A DNA stretch of 35,038 nt from Verrucomicrobiia bacterium (GTDB lineage: Bacteria > Verrucomicrobiota > Verrucomicrobiia > Verrucomicrobiales > DEV007): positions 1 through 35,038 of the forward strand of contig JAGRPC010000068.1 in the NCBI GenBank assembly GCA_020439925.1, read 5' to 3'. Numbering within the stretch: position 1 is the first letter of the stretch; each line of letters begins with the position of its first letter. The position numbers were made by a program, and so were the translations under genes. Below the pieces are notes generated by a model. That model was not told the DNA's origin, searched no databases, and was given only the letters and a program-made list of their open reading frames with translations. This document shows positions 24,189-31,831 of the stretch, piece after piece.

Positions 24189-25037
24189 TCAGAATTCGTT
24201 CCGTTGCAGCTGGATTTCTCCAAGGACACGCTCCTGCCGGACCCGGAAAAAATTCAGCTTCATCAACTCCAGCACCGCGAGGAAGGTCACGATCATTTCG
24301 TGCTTGGAAGTCGCTCCCTTGAAAAGAGCCTCGAAGGCCATGGATCCGCCCGGCGGAATCAGGCCGAGAAGGAGGTCGATCTTGTCACCCACCGTGTATT
24401 GATCGTCGATGATCTCTCCGAGGCCTTCGTCGTTGAGGCGGTCGAGGATGTTCTGGAACGCACGAATGAGATCGAAGATGCTCAGTCCGTCATCGAGCGG
24501 CCGGACCTCGTCGCCCGCAGCCTCGATTTTGTCGGGTTTGTGGACGAAGTGGTTCTGTTGTTTCGCTTCCTTTACACCGAGCTGCCGGGCGGCTTCCTTG
24601 AACTTCTTGTATTCGATGAGCTGGCGGATGAGGTCCCAGCGCGGATCCTCCTCGTCGGCATCCTCTTCAGGCGGCTGCACATGTTTCGGCAGCATCATCC
24701 TGCTTTTGATGTAGCAGAGGTTGGCGGCCATCACGAGAAACTCCCCGGCCAAACCGATATTGAGCATCTTGAACGTGTCGAGATACGACATGTACTGCTT
24801 CGTGATGCGTTCGATGGGAATGTCGTAAATGTCGATTTCGTCCTTCTTGATTAGGTAAAGAAGGAGATCCATTGGCCCCTCGAAGATATCGAGCTCCACC
24901 TTGTAGGGATTGTCCGAAAAATCATCCGGCCCCAGGCCGTCCGCAGCGTCCCCGAAGGCATCTCCGGGAACAGAGGTCCCCTCCTCCGCAGTCAGCGGTT
25001 CGGGATCGGGTGTTGGAATGGGATCGGATTCCGTCAC
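24189..25037 (-). CDS. scpA: Segregation and condensation protein ScpA
   Basis: A 282-residue kleisin that links the SMC dimer and binds ScpB in bacterial condensin. The conserved N-terminal block begins NPYKVELDIFEGPMDLLLY at about residue 43, followed by DEIDIYDIPIERITKQYMSYL, EFLVMAANLCYIKSRMMLP, a central variable section rich in charged residues, and the winged-helix-like C terminus (TFLAVLELMKLNFFRVRQE). The first 42 residues are an acidic, Pro-rich extension. Convergent with hisF (51 bp apart). Confidence 0.93.
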   Translation of the reverse strand: MTESDPIPTPDPEPLTAEEGTSVPGDAFGDAADGLGPDDFSDNPYKVELDIFEGPMDLLLYLIKKDEIDIYDIPIERITKQYMSYLDTFKMLNIGLAGEFLVMAANLCYIKSRMMLPKHVQPPEEDADEEDPRWDLIRQLIEYKKFKEAARQLGVKEAKQQNHFVHKPDKIEAAGDEVRPLDDGLSIFDLIRAFQNILDRLNDEGLGEIIDDQYTVGDKIDLLLGLIPPGGSMAFEALFKGATSKHEMIVTFLAVLELMKLNFFRVRQERVLGEIQLQRNEF

Positions 25038-25217
25038 GGCGGATGGCGGGCAAAACAGCCCTCAGCAAAGACGCACCAAGGGGCGATTGCAAGAAGGCAC
25101 TCCCCCGCCATGCGTTTATTTTGAGATCTGTCCTCCTGCTCTCATGCGTCATAAACCTCGAATTTGCTGGCCATTTTCCGAGACCGAAGGACCCTTTCCG
25201 GAAGCTTGGACAACGGC

Positions 25218-25853
25218 ATGACCCCTTTGATTTTTATCGAACTCACCGCCGTGATCGTCTCGGCGATTTACGGCATCCTCCTGGCCGTGCGCAAGGGGAT
25301 GGACGTCATGGGTGTCTTCACCGTCGCCTTTGCCGTGGCTTTTGGCGGGGGCACCTTGCGCGACCTGTTTCTTGACCGAACGCCTCTCTTCTGGATCGGT
25401 AATCCGCACTACCCGGTGATCGTTTTTGTCATTTCCCTTCTCTCGGGATTCCTGCTCGGTCATCTGCGACGCATCCGCCCCCTACTTCCGCTGCCCGACG
25501 CCCTCGGCATGGCGCTCTTCACCCTGACCGGAACGGCCTACGCCTCCGAGGCTGGAACGGGCGCCTTCGTTGCGGTCATGCTGGGAGTCATCACCGGGAC
25601 CTTCGGAGGCGTACTGGGCGACCTGCTCTGCAACGAACTGCCGTCGCTTTTTGTGCCCAGTCCCCTCAATGCGACCTGCGGCTTTGCCGGTGCCTGGCTC
25701 TACCTGGGACTCCTCCACTTTTCCGTGCCGGAGCGTTACGCCCTTGGCGTCGGGATCGTGGTCATCGTGGCCCTTCGGCTTGCCGCGATCCGATGGAACT
25801 GGTCACTCCCGGCGGTGAGAGAAAAGGGCGGCAGAGACCACTCCGGAACCTGA
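25218..25853 (+). CDS. TRIC/UPF0126 family membrane protein (predicted cation channel)
   Basis: A 211-residue protein with about seven transmembrane helices built from two related halves. Each half has the family signature: GGGTLRDLFLDRTPLFWI and GGVLGDLLCNELPSLF. Bacterial members are homologues of the trimeric intracellular cation (TRIC) channels. The ORF can be read from 25164, but MTPLIFIELTAVIVSAI at 25218 fits the family start and puts the first helix near the N terminus. A tail of about 15 polar residues follows the last helix. Convergent with the gene at 25935. Confidence 0.9.
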   Translation: MTPLIFIELTAVIVSAIYGILLAVRKGMDVMGVFTVAFAVAFGGGTLRDLFLDRTPLFWIGNPHYPVIVFVISLLSGFLLGHLRRIRPLLPLPDALGMALFTLTGTAYASEAGTGAFVAVMLGVITGTFGGVLGDLLCNELPSLFVPSPLNATCGFAGAWLYLGLLHFSVPERYALGVGIVVIVALRLAAIRWNWSLPAVREKGGRDHSGT

Positions 25854-25871
25854 AACTCGGTACACAGAACA

Positions 25872-25938
25872 CCGGGAGACATCGTCATCCCGGCGACTGA
25901 AGTCCGCTCGATCGGACCGGTCCCAATTGCGACTTCAG
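25872..25938. terminator. Two tandem hairpins between convergent genes
   Basis: CCGGGA/TCCCGG (25872-25877 and 25888-25893, 10-nt loop) is followed by CTGAAGTC/GACTTCAG (25897-25904 and 25931-25938), enclosing the palindrome GGACCGGTCC. The second arm overlaps the stop codon of the minus-strand gene at 25935. Together they likely mark the end of both transcripts, though no clear T run follows. Confidence 0.4.
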
Positions 25939-26969
25939 GCAACGACACGGGATGCCTTCATCGCAGCGCGCTCGAGGTCCTCGAACTCGCGTGAGGTGAT
26001 GATACGCTCCTCGAGTACGCAACGGGAAATCCAACTCTCGAGACGGGCGAAATCAGGATTCTCCGTCGCACTCTCGACCACCCGCTGCCAGTCATGATCG
26101 CGGCGTTCGGCGGGGACGGCGAGGCGTCGGATCGAGAAAAACTTGCGGAACGAGTCGAACTCATGCTCGGCGAGGTTCTCGATCACGGCGGGTTCGGGCA
26201 TGTCGTCGAGGACGTCGCCGGGAAGCCCGAAACTGATCACTCCGACCCCGTAACGCGAAGCAAAACGGCCGACCTCGTTGAGGACACGTTCATCCGTGAT
26301 CGGAGCGGCCACGATGAGTTCGCCCGCGTTGGCCCATTCGGAAGACGAAAGCGTCTGGAACAAGTCTTCGAGGAGAGTCGATTCCTCGAATTCGAGGCGC
26401 AGCTTCACCGCGTCGATGCGAAGGGGGGACTCTCCCATACGTCGGTGCACCTCAAGTCGGCGCTTGTCCATGGCCGGTCCCTCCGATTCACTCTCGGCGG
26501 TGAGCCACTCGACAGCGACGAGATCGGGAACGCGCCACTGGTTCGCCCCGGCATCAACCGAAAACGATTCCGCAAAGACAAAAGGCTGCTGCCCGACGGA
26601 TTCCAGGAAACGCTGCACGAGCGCCCGGAACTTGGAGGCACGCTCCATCGCAAGGTCAAACTCCGCGGAACCGGGCGCCGCGCCTCCATCCCCCCGGCTC
26701 TCCCCGTTGCGGAACAGGTTCCGGGCACTGTTCATCGAATGGATGGTTGCGGTGCGAAGATAATACCCCTGACCCTGCTCCACCTTCGCGATCGGAGAGG
26801 AAGGATCGCAGGACATGATGGAAAAATGGTAACGAAGCGTCGCATCGGAATAGTCCTGCTTGAGCCGGTTTTTCACCAGATCGATCAGCTCGGTTCCCTT
26901 GATCGCCTGCGCGGGATTCCGGGGAAGAATGTCGGGGAGGATTTCTTTGAGCTGATCGCGGAGATTCAT
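25935..26969 (-). CDS. Winged-helix-like protein, unknown function
   Basis: A 344-residue protein that I cannot assign to a named family. Residues about 1-70 look like a winged-helix or HARE-type domain: a helix pair (MNLRDQLKEILPDILPRN), GTELIDLVKNRLKQDYSDATLRYHF, then a beta-hairpin with IAKVEQGQGYYLR. The rest (about 95-344) begins with an Arg/Glu-rich helix and FLESVGQQPFVFAESF, then DLVAVEW and KLRLEFEE, which resemble the order of a PD-(D/E)xK nuclease core, but the catalytic pattern is not certain. The start at 26969 is chosen because the upstream extension lacks conserved features. A 7+7 palindrome (27059-27073) about 90 bp upstream could be an operator. Confidence 0.55.
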   Translation of the reverse strand: MNLRDQLKEILPDILPRNPAQAIKGTELIDLVKNRLKQDYSDATLRYHFSIMSCDPSSPIAKVEQGQGYYLRTATIHSMNSARNLFRNGESRGDGGAAPGSAEFDLAMERASKFRALVQRFLESVGQQPFVFAESFSVDAGANQWRVPDLVAVEWLTAESESEGPAMDKRRLEVHRRMGESPLRIDAVKLRLEFEESTLLEDLFQTLSSSEWANAGELIVAAPITDERVLNEVGRFASRYGVGVISFGLPGDVLDDMPEPAVIENLAEHEFDSFRKFFSIRRLAVPAERRDHDWQRVVESATENPDFARLESWISRCVLEERIITSREFEDLERAAMKASRVVA

Positions 26970-27058
26970 AAACTTTGCGGGCTGGGAGTTGAGTGGTCGT
27001 AAAAAATGATGCGTCTCAGTGGCAAGAACACACAATTTTTAAGAATCCAGACAACAGT

Positions 27059-27073
27059 TTGACCTAAGGTCAA
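27059..27073. promoter_or_regulatory. Candidate operator palindrome TTGACCTAAGGTCAA
   Basis: A perfect 7-bp inverted repeat about a single central base, located 90 bp upstream of the winged-helix-like gene in an AT-rich gap. Such short symmetric sites are typical for dimeric regulators, and the adjacent gene carries a DNA-binding-like domain, so autoregulation is a fair guess. Confidence 0.35.
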
Positions 27074-27080
27074 GCGATTC

Positions 27081-27127
27081 GTTCAAAAACTTGATTATTA
27101 AGGGGGGTATAATTTTAATTTTTGAAC
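27081..27127. repeat. 9-bp inverted repeat flanking an A/T-rich spacer
   Basis: GTTCAAAAA (27081-27089) and TTTTTGAAC (27119-27127) are exact reverse complements 29 bp apart. The spacer contains a G6 run and TATAAT (27108-27113). It lies downstream of the DUF1080-like gene and upstream of the winged-helix-like gene, both on the minus strand. Function unclear; a terminator is unlikely given the AT-rich stem. Confidence 0.35.
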
Positions 27128-27191
27128 AATTTTATAATCTCCATGGAAAAAGCCGCTGAGTCACTCGTTTCGGCGTTCGGAAAGCGCATGG

Positions 27192-28070
27192 TCATTTCCC
27201 AGGAGACAGGGGTCGCCAAACCACGTTGCGATACTGCGCCCGGGTCTGATAGGCGGCAATGCCGATGGGCACGGAGAGCTCGATATCTCCGGGAAGCAGG
27301 CTGATCTTCCGGCCCTCCAGATCGAGAGTGACCTTCTCGTCGTCGCCAATCCACGCCTGCAATTGGTCATCGGTCACCTTGATGCGGATTTTGTACCAAA
27401 CGTCGTCCTCAAATCCTTCGATGCTCATGGTTTCGTTCTCCGAGGCATTGAGATCGTCCACGCTGGAGATTCCCACGACTCCTCCTCCCCAGCCCCCCAC
27501 GACAAAGGTCGCGTGGCTGTCCTTGACCGGAAAAGTAAGCGCAACAAAAAAGTCGTTTCCGTCGAGCTTCATTGCCTCCAGAGAAAGCTCGTAGTTCGAA
27601 GTCGCCGGAGGAGCGTCTCCCCAGTGAACCCCGGTAATCACGGCACCGAAGCCGAACTCGAGATTGCCGTCCTCGTTGACAAAGACATCGCCCTCCCCAC
27701 CAAACGGCGTCTTTTGCCATTTGCCGAGCGTCTTCCCGTCAAAGAGCCGAACCTCATTGGTCGCGGTCTTGGGTTCCGGTTTCGCCACCTGAGCTTTTTC
27801 GTCGGCTGAAGCCGCAGCCGCGCCTGCCCCAGGCTTATCCTTCTCATCCGATTCCGTCGTTCCCTTGGCCGGGACGACCTCCGCCGCGGGCTCGGGAGCG
27901 GAGCTTTCCTCCACTGCAAGCGTCGTCCTGTGGAACGCGGACTGTCCCGCCTCGTCCTCCTGGAGCGACCAGACGAAAATACCGGGGCGACCGTAGAGAC
28001 CGACATGCATCGCGACTCCGACGGCTGCGAAGACCACGGCGAAGAGAAGGGCACCTCCTGCGTATTTCAT
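27192..28070 (-). CDS. Membrane-anchored DUF1080/3-keto-disaccharide hydrolase-like protein
   Basis: A 292-residue protein. N-terminal transmembrane anchor (YAGGALLFAVVFAAVGVAMHV), a low-complexity Ala/Pro/Glu/Lys linker (about 50-105), then a concanavalin-like beta-sandwich of the DUF1080 type: the entry NEVRLFDGKTLGKWQK, YELSLEAMKLDGNDFFVAL, and a C-terminal strand pattern ending PIGIAAYQTRAQYRNVVWRP. DUF1080 domains are frequent in Planctomycetes and Verrucomicrobia and occur in proteins acting on oxidised sugars or simply binding glycans. The domain probably sits outside the cytoplasm. Catalytic residues cannot be verified here. Confidence 0.75.
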   Translation of the reverse strand: MKYAGGALLFAVVFAAVGVAMHVGLYGRPGIFVWSLQEDEAGQSAFHRTTLAVEESSAPEPAAEVVPAKGTTESDEKDKPGAGAAAASADEKAQVAKPEPKTATNEVRLFDGKTLGKWQKTPFGGEGDVFVNEDGNLEFGFGAVITGVHWGDAPPATSNYELSLEAMKLDGNDFFVALTFPVKDSHATFVVGGWGGGVVGISSVDDLNASENETMSIEGFEDDVWYKIRIKVTDDQLQAWIGDDEKVTLDLEGRKISLLPGDIELSVPIGIAAYQTRAQYRNVVWRPLSPGK

Positions 28071-28209
28071 GAAGGTGACTTCTCAGAACGCCCCGCCTTC
28101 TGCAAGCGAAATCGAAAAGCGTGATGCCGCCCCGTCAACCGGAATGCCACCGGACAAATCCCGAGAATTTGATTCCTCCGAACATCACGAAACGCTACAC
28201 TTCGCGCTC

Positions 28210-29091
28210 ATGCGCCTCCTCCTCGTCTGCCTCGCCCTGCCCGCCCTCCTTTTCACCTCCTCCTGCGTTCGATCCTCCACGGTGGTGCGAGTGAAGAAGG
28301 ACGGCGCCGGATCCATCGTGGCCCGCTACTACTTTTCCCCGGAAACGATCGCCATGATCGCCCAACTGGAGAAGCTCGGAGGTGAATTCGGAGCCTTGGG
28401 TGGAGCCCCGGGAGATGGTCCGCAACTCGGCCTTCTCCGCGATATCGCGAATCCCGACGAAGAATCACTCATCGCCGACGGTGAGAACTACGGAGAAGGA
28501 GTCCGCTACGCCACTCACCAGGTCGACAAGGATGACAACGACTGGGAAGGCTACACCGTCGTCTACGAGTTCGACGATATTCGCAAAGTGCGCATCGATG
28601 AAAACTCCATGCCGGGCAACGCGCGGGCATTTGTCGAGTCAGCCGGCGAAGGCATGAAGGCCGGGGAAGGCGGCTCGCTCACCTTCGAACTCGCCGAAGG
28701 CACACTGACCGTAAAGTCCACCTTCGCGACGAAAGGCATGGAAGGCGTCATCGACGAGGATCAGATCGATCAGGCAAAGAAAATGGGCATGGCTCCCTCG
28801 GGAATGATGAAGATGGCCGCCGGCATGACGAAAGGAATGCGGGTGGGCTACTTCCTCCGGATCGACGGCGGCATCGCCGAGACCAACGCGGAGCACGTCA
28901 CGGGAGACCTCATCACCCTCAACGATGCCGATGTCGAGAAAGTGCTACTCGATCCCGATCTGGGAGAATTCATCGACAAGGCCGCCGCGGACCCGAAGGC
29001 CGTCACTCCCGAAGATTTTCTCGCCCTGATCAAGAAACTCGAGGGAATGACGGTCGAGACGAAAGACTCCATCACCGTGAAGTGGAAGTGA
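28210..29091 (+). CDS. Predicted lipoprotein, unknown function
   Basis: A 293-residue protein starting MRLLLVCLALPALLFTSSC: a hydrophobic signal ending in a lipobox-like TSSC, so Cys19 probably becomes acylated. The mature part is rich in Asp/Glu/Gly (e.g. YATHQVDKDDNDWEGYTVVYEFDDI) with a helical Met/Lys-rich stretch (KKMGMAPSGMMKMAAGMTKGM). I do not recognise the family. The upstream in-frame extension from 28069 lacks conserved features and would bury the signal. Divergent from the DUF1080-like gene; a hairpin follows. Confidence 0.65.
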   Translation: MRLLLVCLALPALLFTSSCVRSSTVVRVKKDGAGSIVARYYFSPETIAMIAQLEKLGGEFGALGGAPGDGPQLGLLRDIANPDEESLIADGENYGEGVRYATHQVDKDDNDWEGYTVVYEFDDIRKVRIDENSMPGNARAFVESAGEGMKAGEGGSLTFELAEGTLTVKSTFATKGMEGVIDEDQIDQAKKMGMAPSGMMKMAAGMTKGMRVGYFLRIDGGIAETNAEHVTGDLITLNDADVEKVLLDPDLGEFIDKAAADPKAVTPEDFLALIKKLEGMTVETKDSITVKWK

Positions 29092-29098
29092 GACGAAT

Positions 29099-29133
29099 CC
29101 GACCCTGTCGAGACCTGAATCAGACCCGGTCGG
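29099..29133 (+). terminator. Imperfect hairpin after the lipoprotein gene
   Basis: CCGACC-ct-GTC (29099-29109) pairs with GAC-cc-GGTCGG (29123-29133), with a 13-nt loop and a 2x2 internal loop, starting eight bases past the stop. TTCCCTTTT follows at a short distance. A modest terminator candidate. Confidence 0.35.
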
Positions 29134-29212
29134 CAGTTCCCTTTTCGCCCGATGCCGTGCATGCGTGAGGCGTGCCATGAGCCTCGGCGTGCTAACGTGG
29201 CAGCTCGTCGAG

Positions 29213-31831
29213 ATGTTTCGAGTCCTCCTCCCGACCCTGCTCCTCCAGCTTCTCTCCCTGGCTTCGCCCGGGAGAGCGTCGGACCTCTGGGCTTTCGATC
29301 CGCCACGGCGGACTGAGGTGCCGGCGGGCAAACACCCCGTCGATTATTTCATCGACTCTCGTCTGGCCGCCTCTGGCATCGAGCCGCTTCCTCCGGCCGG
29401 TTCCGCAACCCTCCTGCGGCGGCTCTTCCTCGATCTCACCGGCCTGCCTCCGGCACCCGCTGATGTCGCCGCCTTCGAATCCGAATGGTCTCGCCATCCG
29501 GATTCAGCTCTCACCGCCCTCGTCGATCGGCTTCTCGATTCCCCTCATTTTGCGGAGCGCTGGACACGCCACTGGCTCGACCTCGCCCGCTATGCGGACA
29601 GTGACGGTTACCTCGGCGACACCGAGCGGGCGTGGGCCTGGCGCTACCGCGACTGGGTCGTAGAGGCGATCGACCGCGATCTCCCCTACGACCAGTTCAG
29701 CATCGCGCAGATCGCCGGAGACCTCCTCTCCCGAGCCGGCGAATCGGACCGTATCGCCGCGGGATTCCATCGCAACGCCCTCCTCAATACCGAGGCGGGA
29801 GTCGACAAGGAACTGAGCCGCACCAAGCAGGTCGTCGACCGGGTCAACGCCGTGTCCACGACCTGGCTCGGACTTACCCTCGCCTGTGCCGAATGCCACA
29901 ATCACAAGCACGACCCCGTGAAACAGGACGAGTTCTACCGGGTCTATGCCTTCTTCAACAACCTCGATGACGAGGATCCGGTGGTCCCGCTTCCCGGGGA
30001 AACGGAGCGTTACCGTGAAAACCTTGCCGCCTGGGAAAAACAGACTTCCGCACTGGAATCGCTCCTCGCGCAGGAGACCGAGGCCATGACCAAACGACAG
30101 ACCCGGTGGGAGGCGGAGCTCTCCAGGAACCTCCCAACCAATCCGTGGACCGTTCTTCTCCCCGAAAAGGCCGAATCCGGGGCGGGAGATACGATGAAAA
30201 TCGAAGGTGACGGCAGCATTCTCGTTACCGCCAAAAAAAGTGATCCCGACACCGTCACCTACACGCTCGAGTTTCCCGTGCCCGAGGGGCTTTCCGCCAT
30301 CGGGGCTTTCCGCCTTGAGGCCCTTGGGAGTCCGGGCGAGGGACGCGAGCCTGGCGTCGCCTCCGGCCGTGGCAAGGACGGTGCCTTTGTTCTCTCTGCC
30401 TTTTCCGCGCAACGGCGTGGTCCGGACGGGAAACTGCAAACCCTGGCCGCAGCCGATGGCAAGGATCCGATCTGGGAAGCCAGGGAGGGCGTGCGGCGTT
30501 ATCAGGCGCGTGGTTTTCCCCTCGCGAAGGCAGTATCCGTTGCGGAAAGCGACCGCCTCGTCCTCACCCTGCGTCACAAGGCCGGGGGAGCGACGACGCT
30601 CCGGCGCTTCCGTCTTTCCGCGACCGCCGATCCCCAAGCGAAGGCATCGGACCTCCCCGACCCGGTCCTCGCGGCACTCCGAACCGATCCTGACAAACGC
30701 ACCGAGGAACAAAGAATCCTGATCGCGATCCACTTCCGCTCCCTCGACTCCACCTGGATGGCCAAACGCCTCGATCTCGATCGACAACTCGCCAAGGTGC
30801 CCCAGAAACCCTCCAGCAAGATCCAAACGGTGAAAGAGCGCACCGCCGACCGGCACGAGAACTACGTCCATGTCCGGGGTGATTACCAGCGCCGGGGAGA
30901 TTCGGTCACTTCCGGGGTGCCGGCGGTCCTCCATCCGCTGAAGCCCCGGCGGGCCGGAGGCGAGGCAGACCGGCTCGATTTCGCCCAGTGGCTCTTCGAC
31001 GAGGCCAACCCGCTCACCGCCCGCGTTGCCGTGAACCAGATCTGGCAGCATCTCTTCGGCACCGGCATCGTGGCGACACCCGACGATTTCGGCACCGAAG
31101 GGGCCGCCCCCACCCATCCCGAGCTGCTCGACTGGCTCGCCACCGAATACAGGCGCCTCGGCTGGAGCCGGAAGAAGCTGATCCGCCTCATCGTCACTTC
31201 CGAGGCCTACCGTCGCTCCTCCGCGATTCCCGAAACGCCTCCGGTCGATGCCACAGACAACACTCTCCTTTGGCGGCAGAACCGTTTTCGTGTCGAGGCA
31301 GAGACGGTGCGCGACCTCCACCTCGCCGCGTGCGGCCTGCTCTCGCTCAAAACCGGAGGAAAACCGGTGCGTCCGCCCCTGCCCGGCTTTGTCACCGAAG
31401 TCGGACGAAGCGTCGCCTGGCCCGTCAGCGAGGGCGAGGACCGCTATCGTAGGGGGCTCTACATCTTCCTGAAACGGACCGTGATGTATCCCTCGCTCAT
31501 CGCCTTCGACGCCCCCGACACCTCCGTGGCGTGCAGCCGCCGCGACCGCACCCAGAGCCCGATGCAGGCCCTCACCCTGCTGAACGATCCGGTCTTCTTC
31601 GAATGCGCCGAAGCCCTCGGAAAAACCCTAACGGAAGCACACCGAGACGATCCCGATGCCGCCATCGAAGAGATCTTCCACCGATGCCTCGGGCGCGATC
31701 CCGAACCCGCGGAACTGGATGCCCTTCGCTCCGCGCACGCCGATTTCCTCACATCCTCCGACAAGGAACGCGCCTATGTGGCAACGGCCCGGGTCGTCAT
31801 GAACCTCGACGAATTCATCACCCGCGAATGA
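29213..31831 (+). CDS. PSD1-type protein (DUF1549 and DUF1553)
   Basis: An 872-residue exported protein of the planctomycete/verrucomicrobial PSD1 family. A signal peptide (RVLLPTLLLQLLSLASPGRA) precedes DUF1549 (PSCyt2, about residues 35-280; e.g. LFLDLTGLPPAPADV, WTRHWLDLARYADSDGY and CAECHNHKHDP with a CxxCH heme-c-like motif). A less conserved central region (about 290-560) follows, then DUF1553 (PSD1, about 580-830; DFAQWLFDEANPLTARVAVNQIW, FGTEGAAPTHPELLDWLA, SEAYRRSS). The family is often found with sulfatases and DUF1501 genes and is suspected in polysaccharide metabolism. The N-terminal cytochrome-like PSCyt1 domain seen in many relatives is absent here. The start at 29213 was preferred over 29165 because it gives a clean signal peptide. 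Overlaps the next gene by ATGA. Confidence 0.92.
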   Translation: MFRVLLPTLLLQLLSLASPGRASDLWAFDPPRRTEVPAGKHPVDYFIDSRLAASGIEPLPPAGSATLLRRLFLDLTGLPPAPADVAAFESEWSRHPDSALTALVDRLLDSPHFAERWTRHWLDLARYADSDGYLGDTERAWAWRYRDWVVEAIDRDLPYDQFSIAQIAGDLLSRAGESDRIAAGFHRNALLNTEAGVDKELSRTKQVVDRVNAVSTTWLGLTLACAECHNHKHDPVKQDEFYRVYAFFNNLDDEDPVVPLPGETERYRENLAAWEKQTSALESLLAQETEAMTKRQTRWEAELSRNLPTNPWTVLLPEKAESGAGDTMKIEGDGSILVTAKKSDPDTVTYTLEFPVPEGLSAIGAFRLEALGSPGEGREPGVASGRGKDGAFVLSAFSAQRRGPDGKLQTLAAADGKDPIWEAREGVRRYQARGFPLAKAVSVAESDRLVLTLRHKAGGATTLRRFRLSATADPQAKASDLPDPVLAALRTDPDKRTEEQRILIAIHFRSLDSTWMAKRLDLDRQLAKVPQKPSSKIQTVKERTADRHENYVHVRGDYQRRGDSVTSGVPAVLHPLKPRRAGGEADRLDFAQWLFDEANPLTARVAVNQIWQHLFGTGIVATPDDFGTEGAAPTHPELLDWLATEYRRLGWSRKKLIRLIVTSEAYRRSSAIPETPPVDATDNTLLWRQNRFRVEAETVRDLHLAACGLLSLKTGGKPVRPPLPGFVTEVGRSVAWPVSEGEDRYRRGLYIFLKRTVMYPSLIAFDAPDTSVACSRRDRTQSPMQALTLLNDPVFFECAEALGKTLTEAHRDDPDAAIEEIFHRCLGRDPEPAELDALRSAHADFLTSSDKERAYVATARVVMNLDEFITRE

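Noticed and set aside
29504..31321. Long minus-strand open frame inside the PSD1 gene
   Set aside because: Antisense to a gene with clear domain motifs; the translated sequence is Gly/Val/Glu-rich with no recognisable domain.
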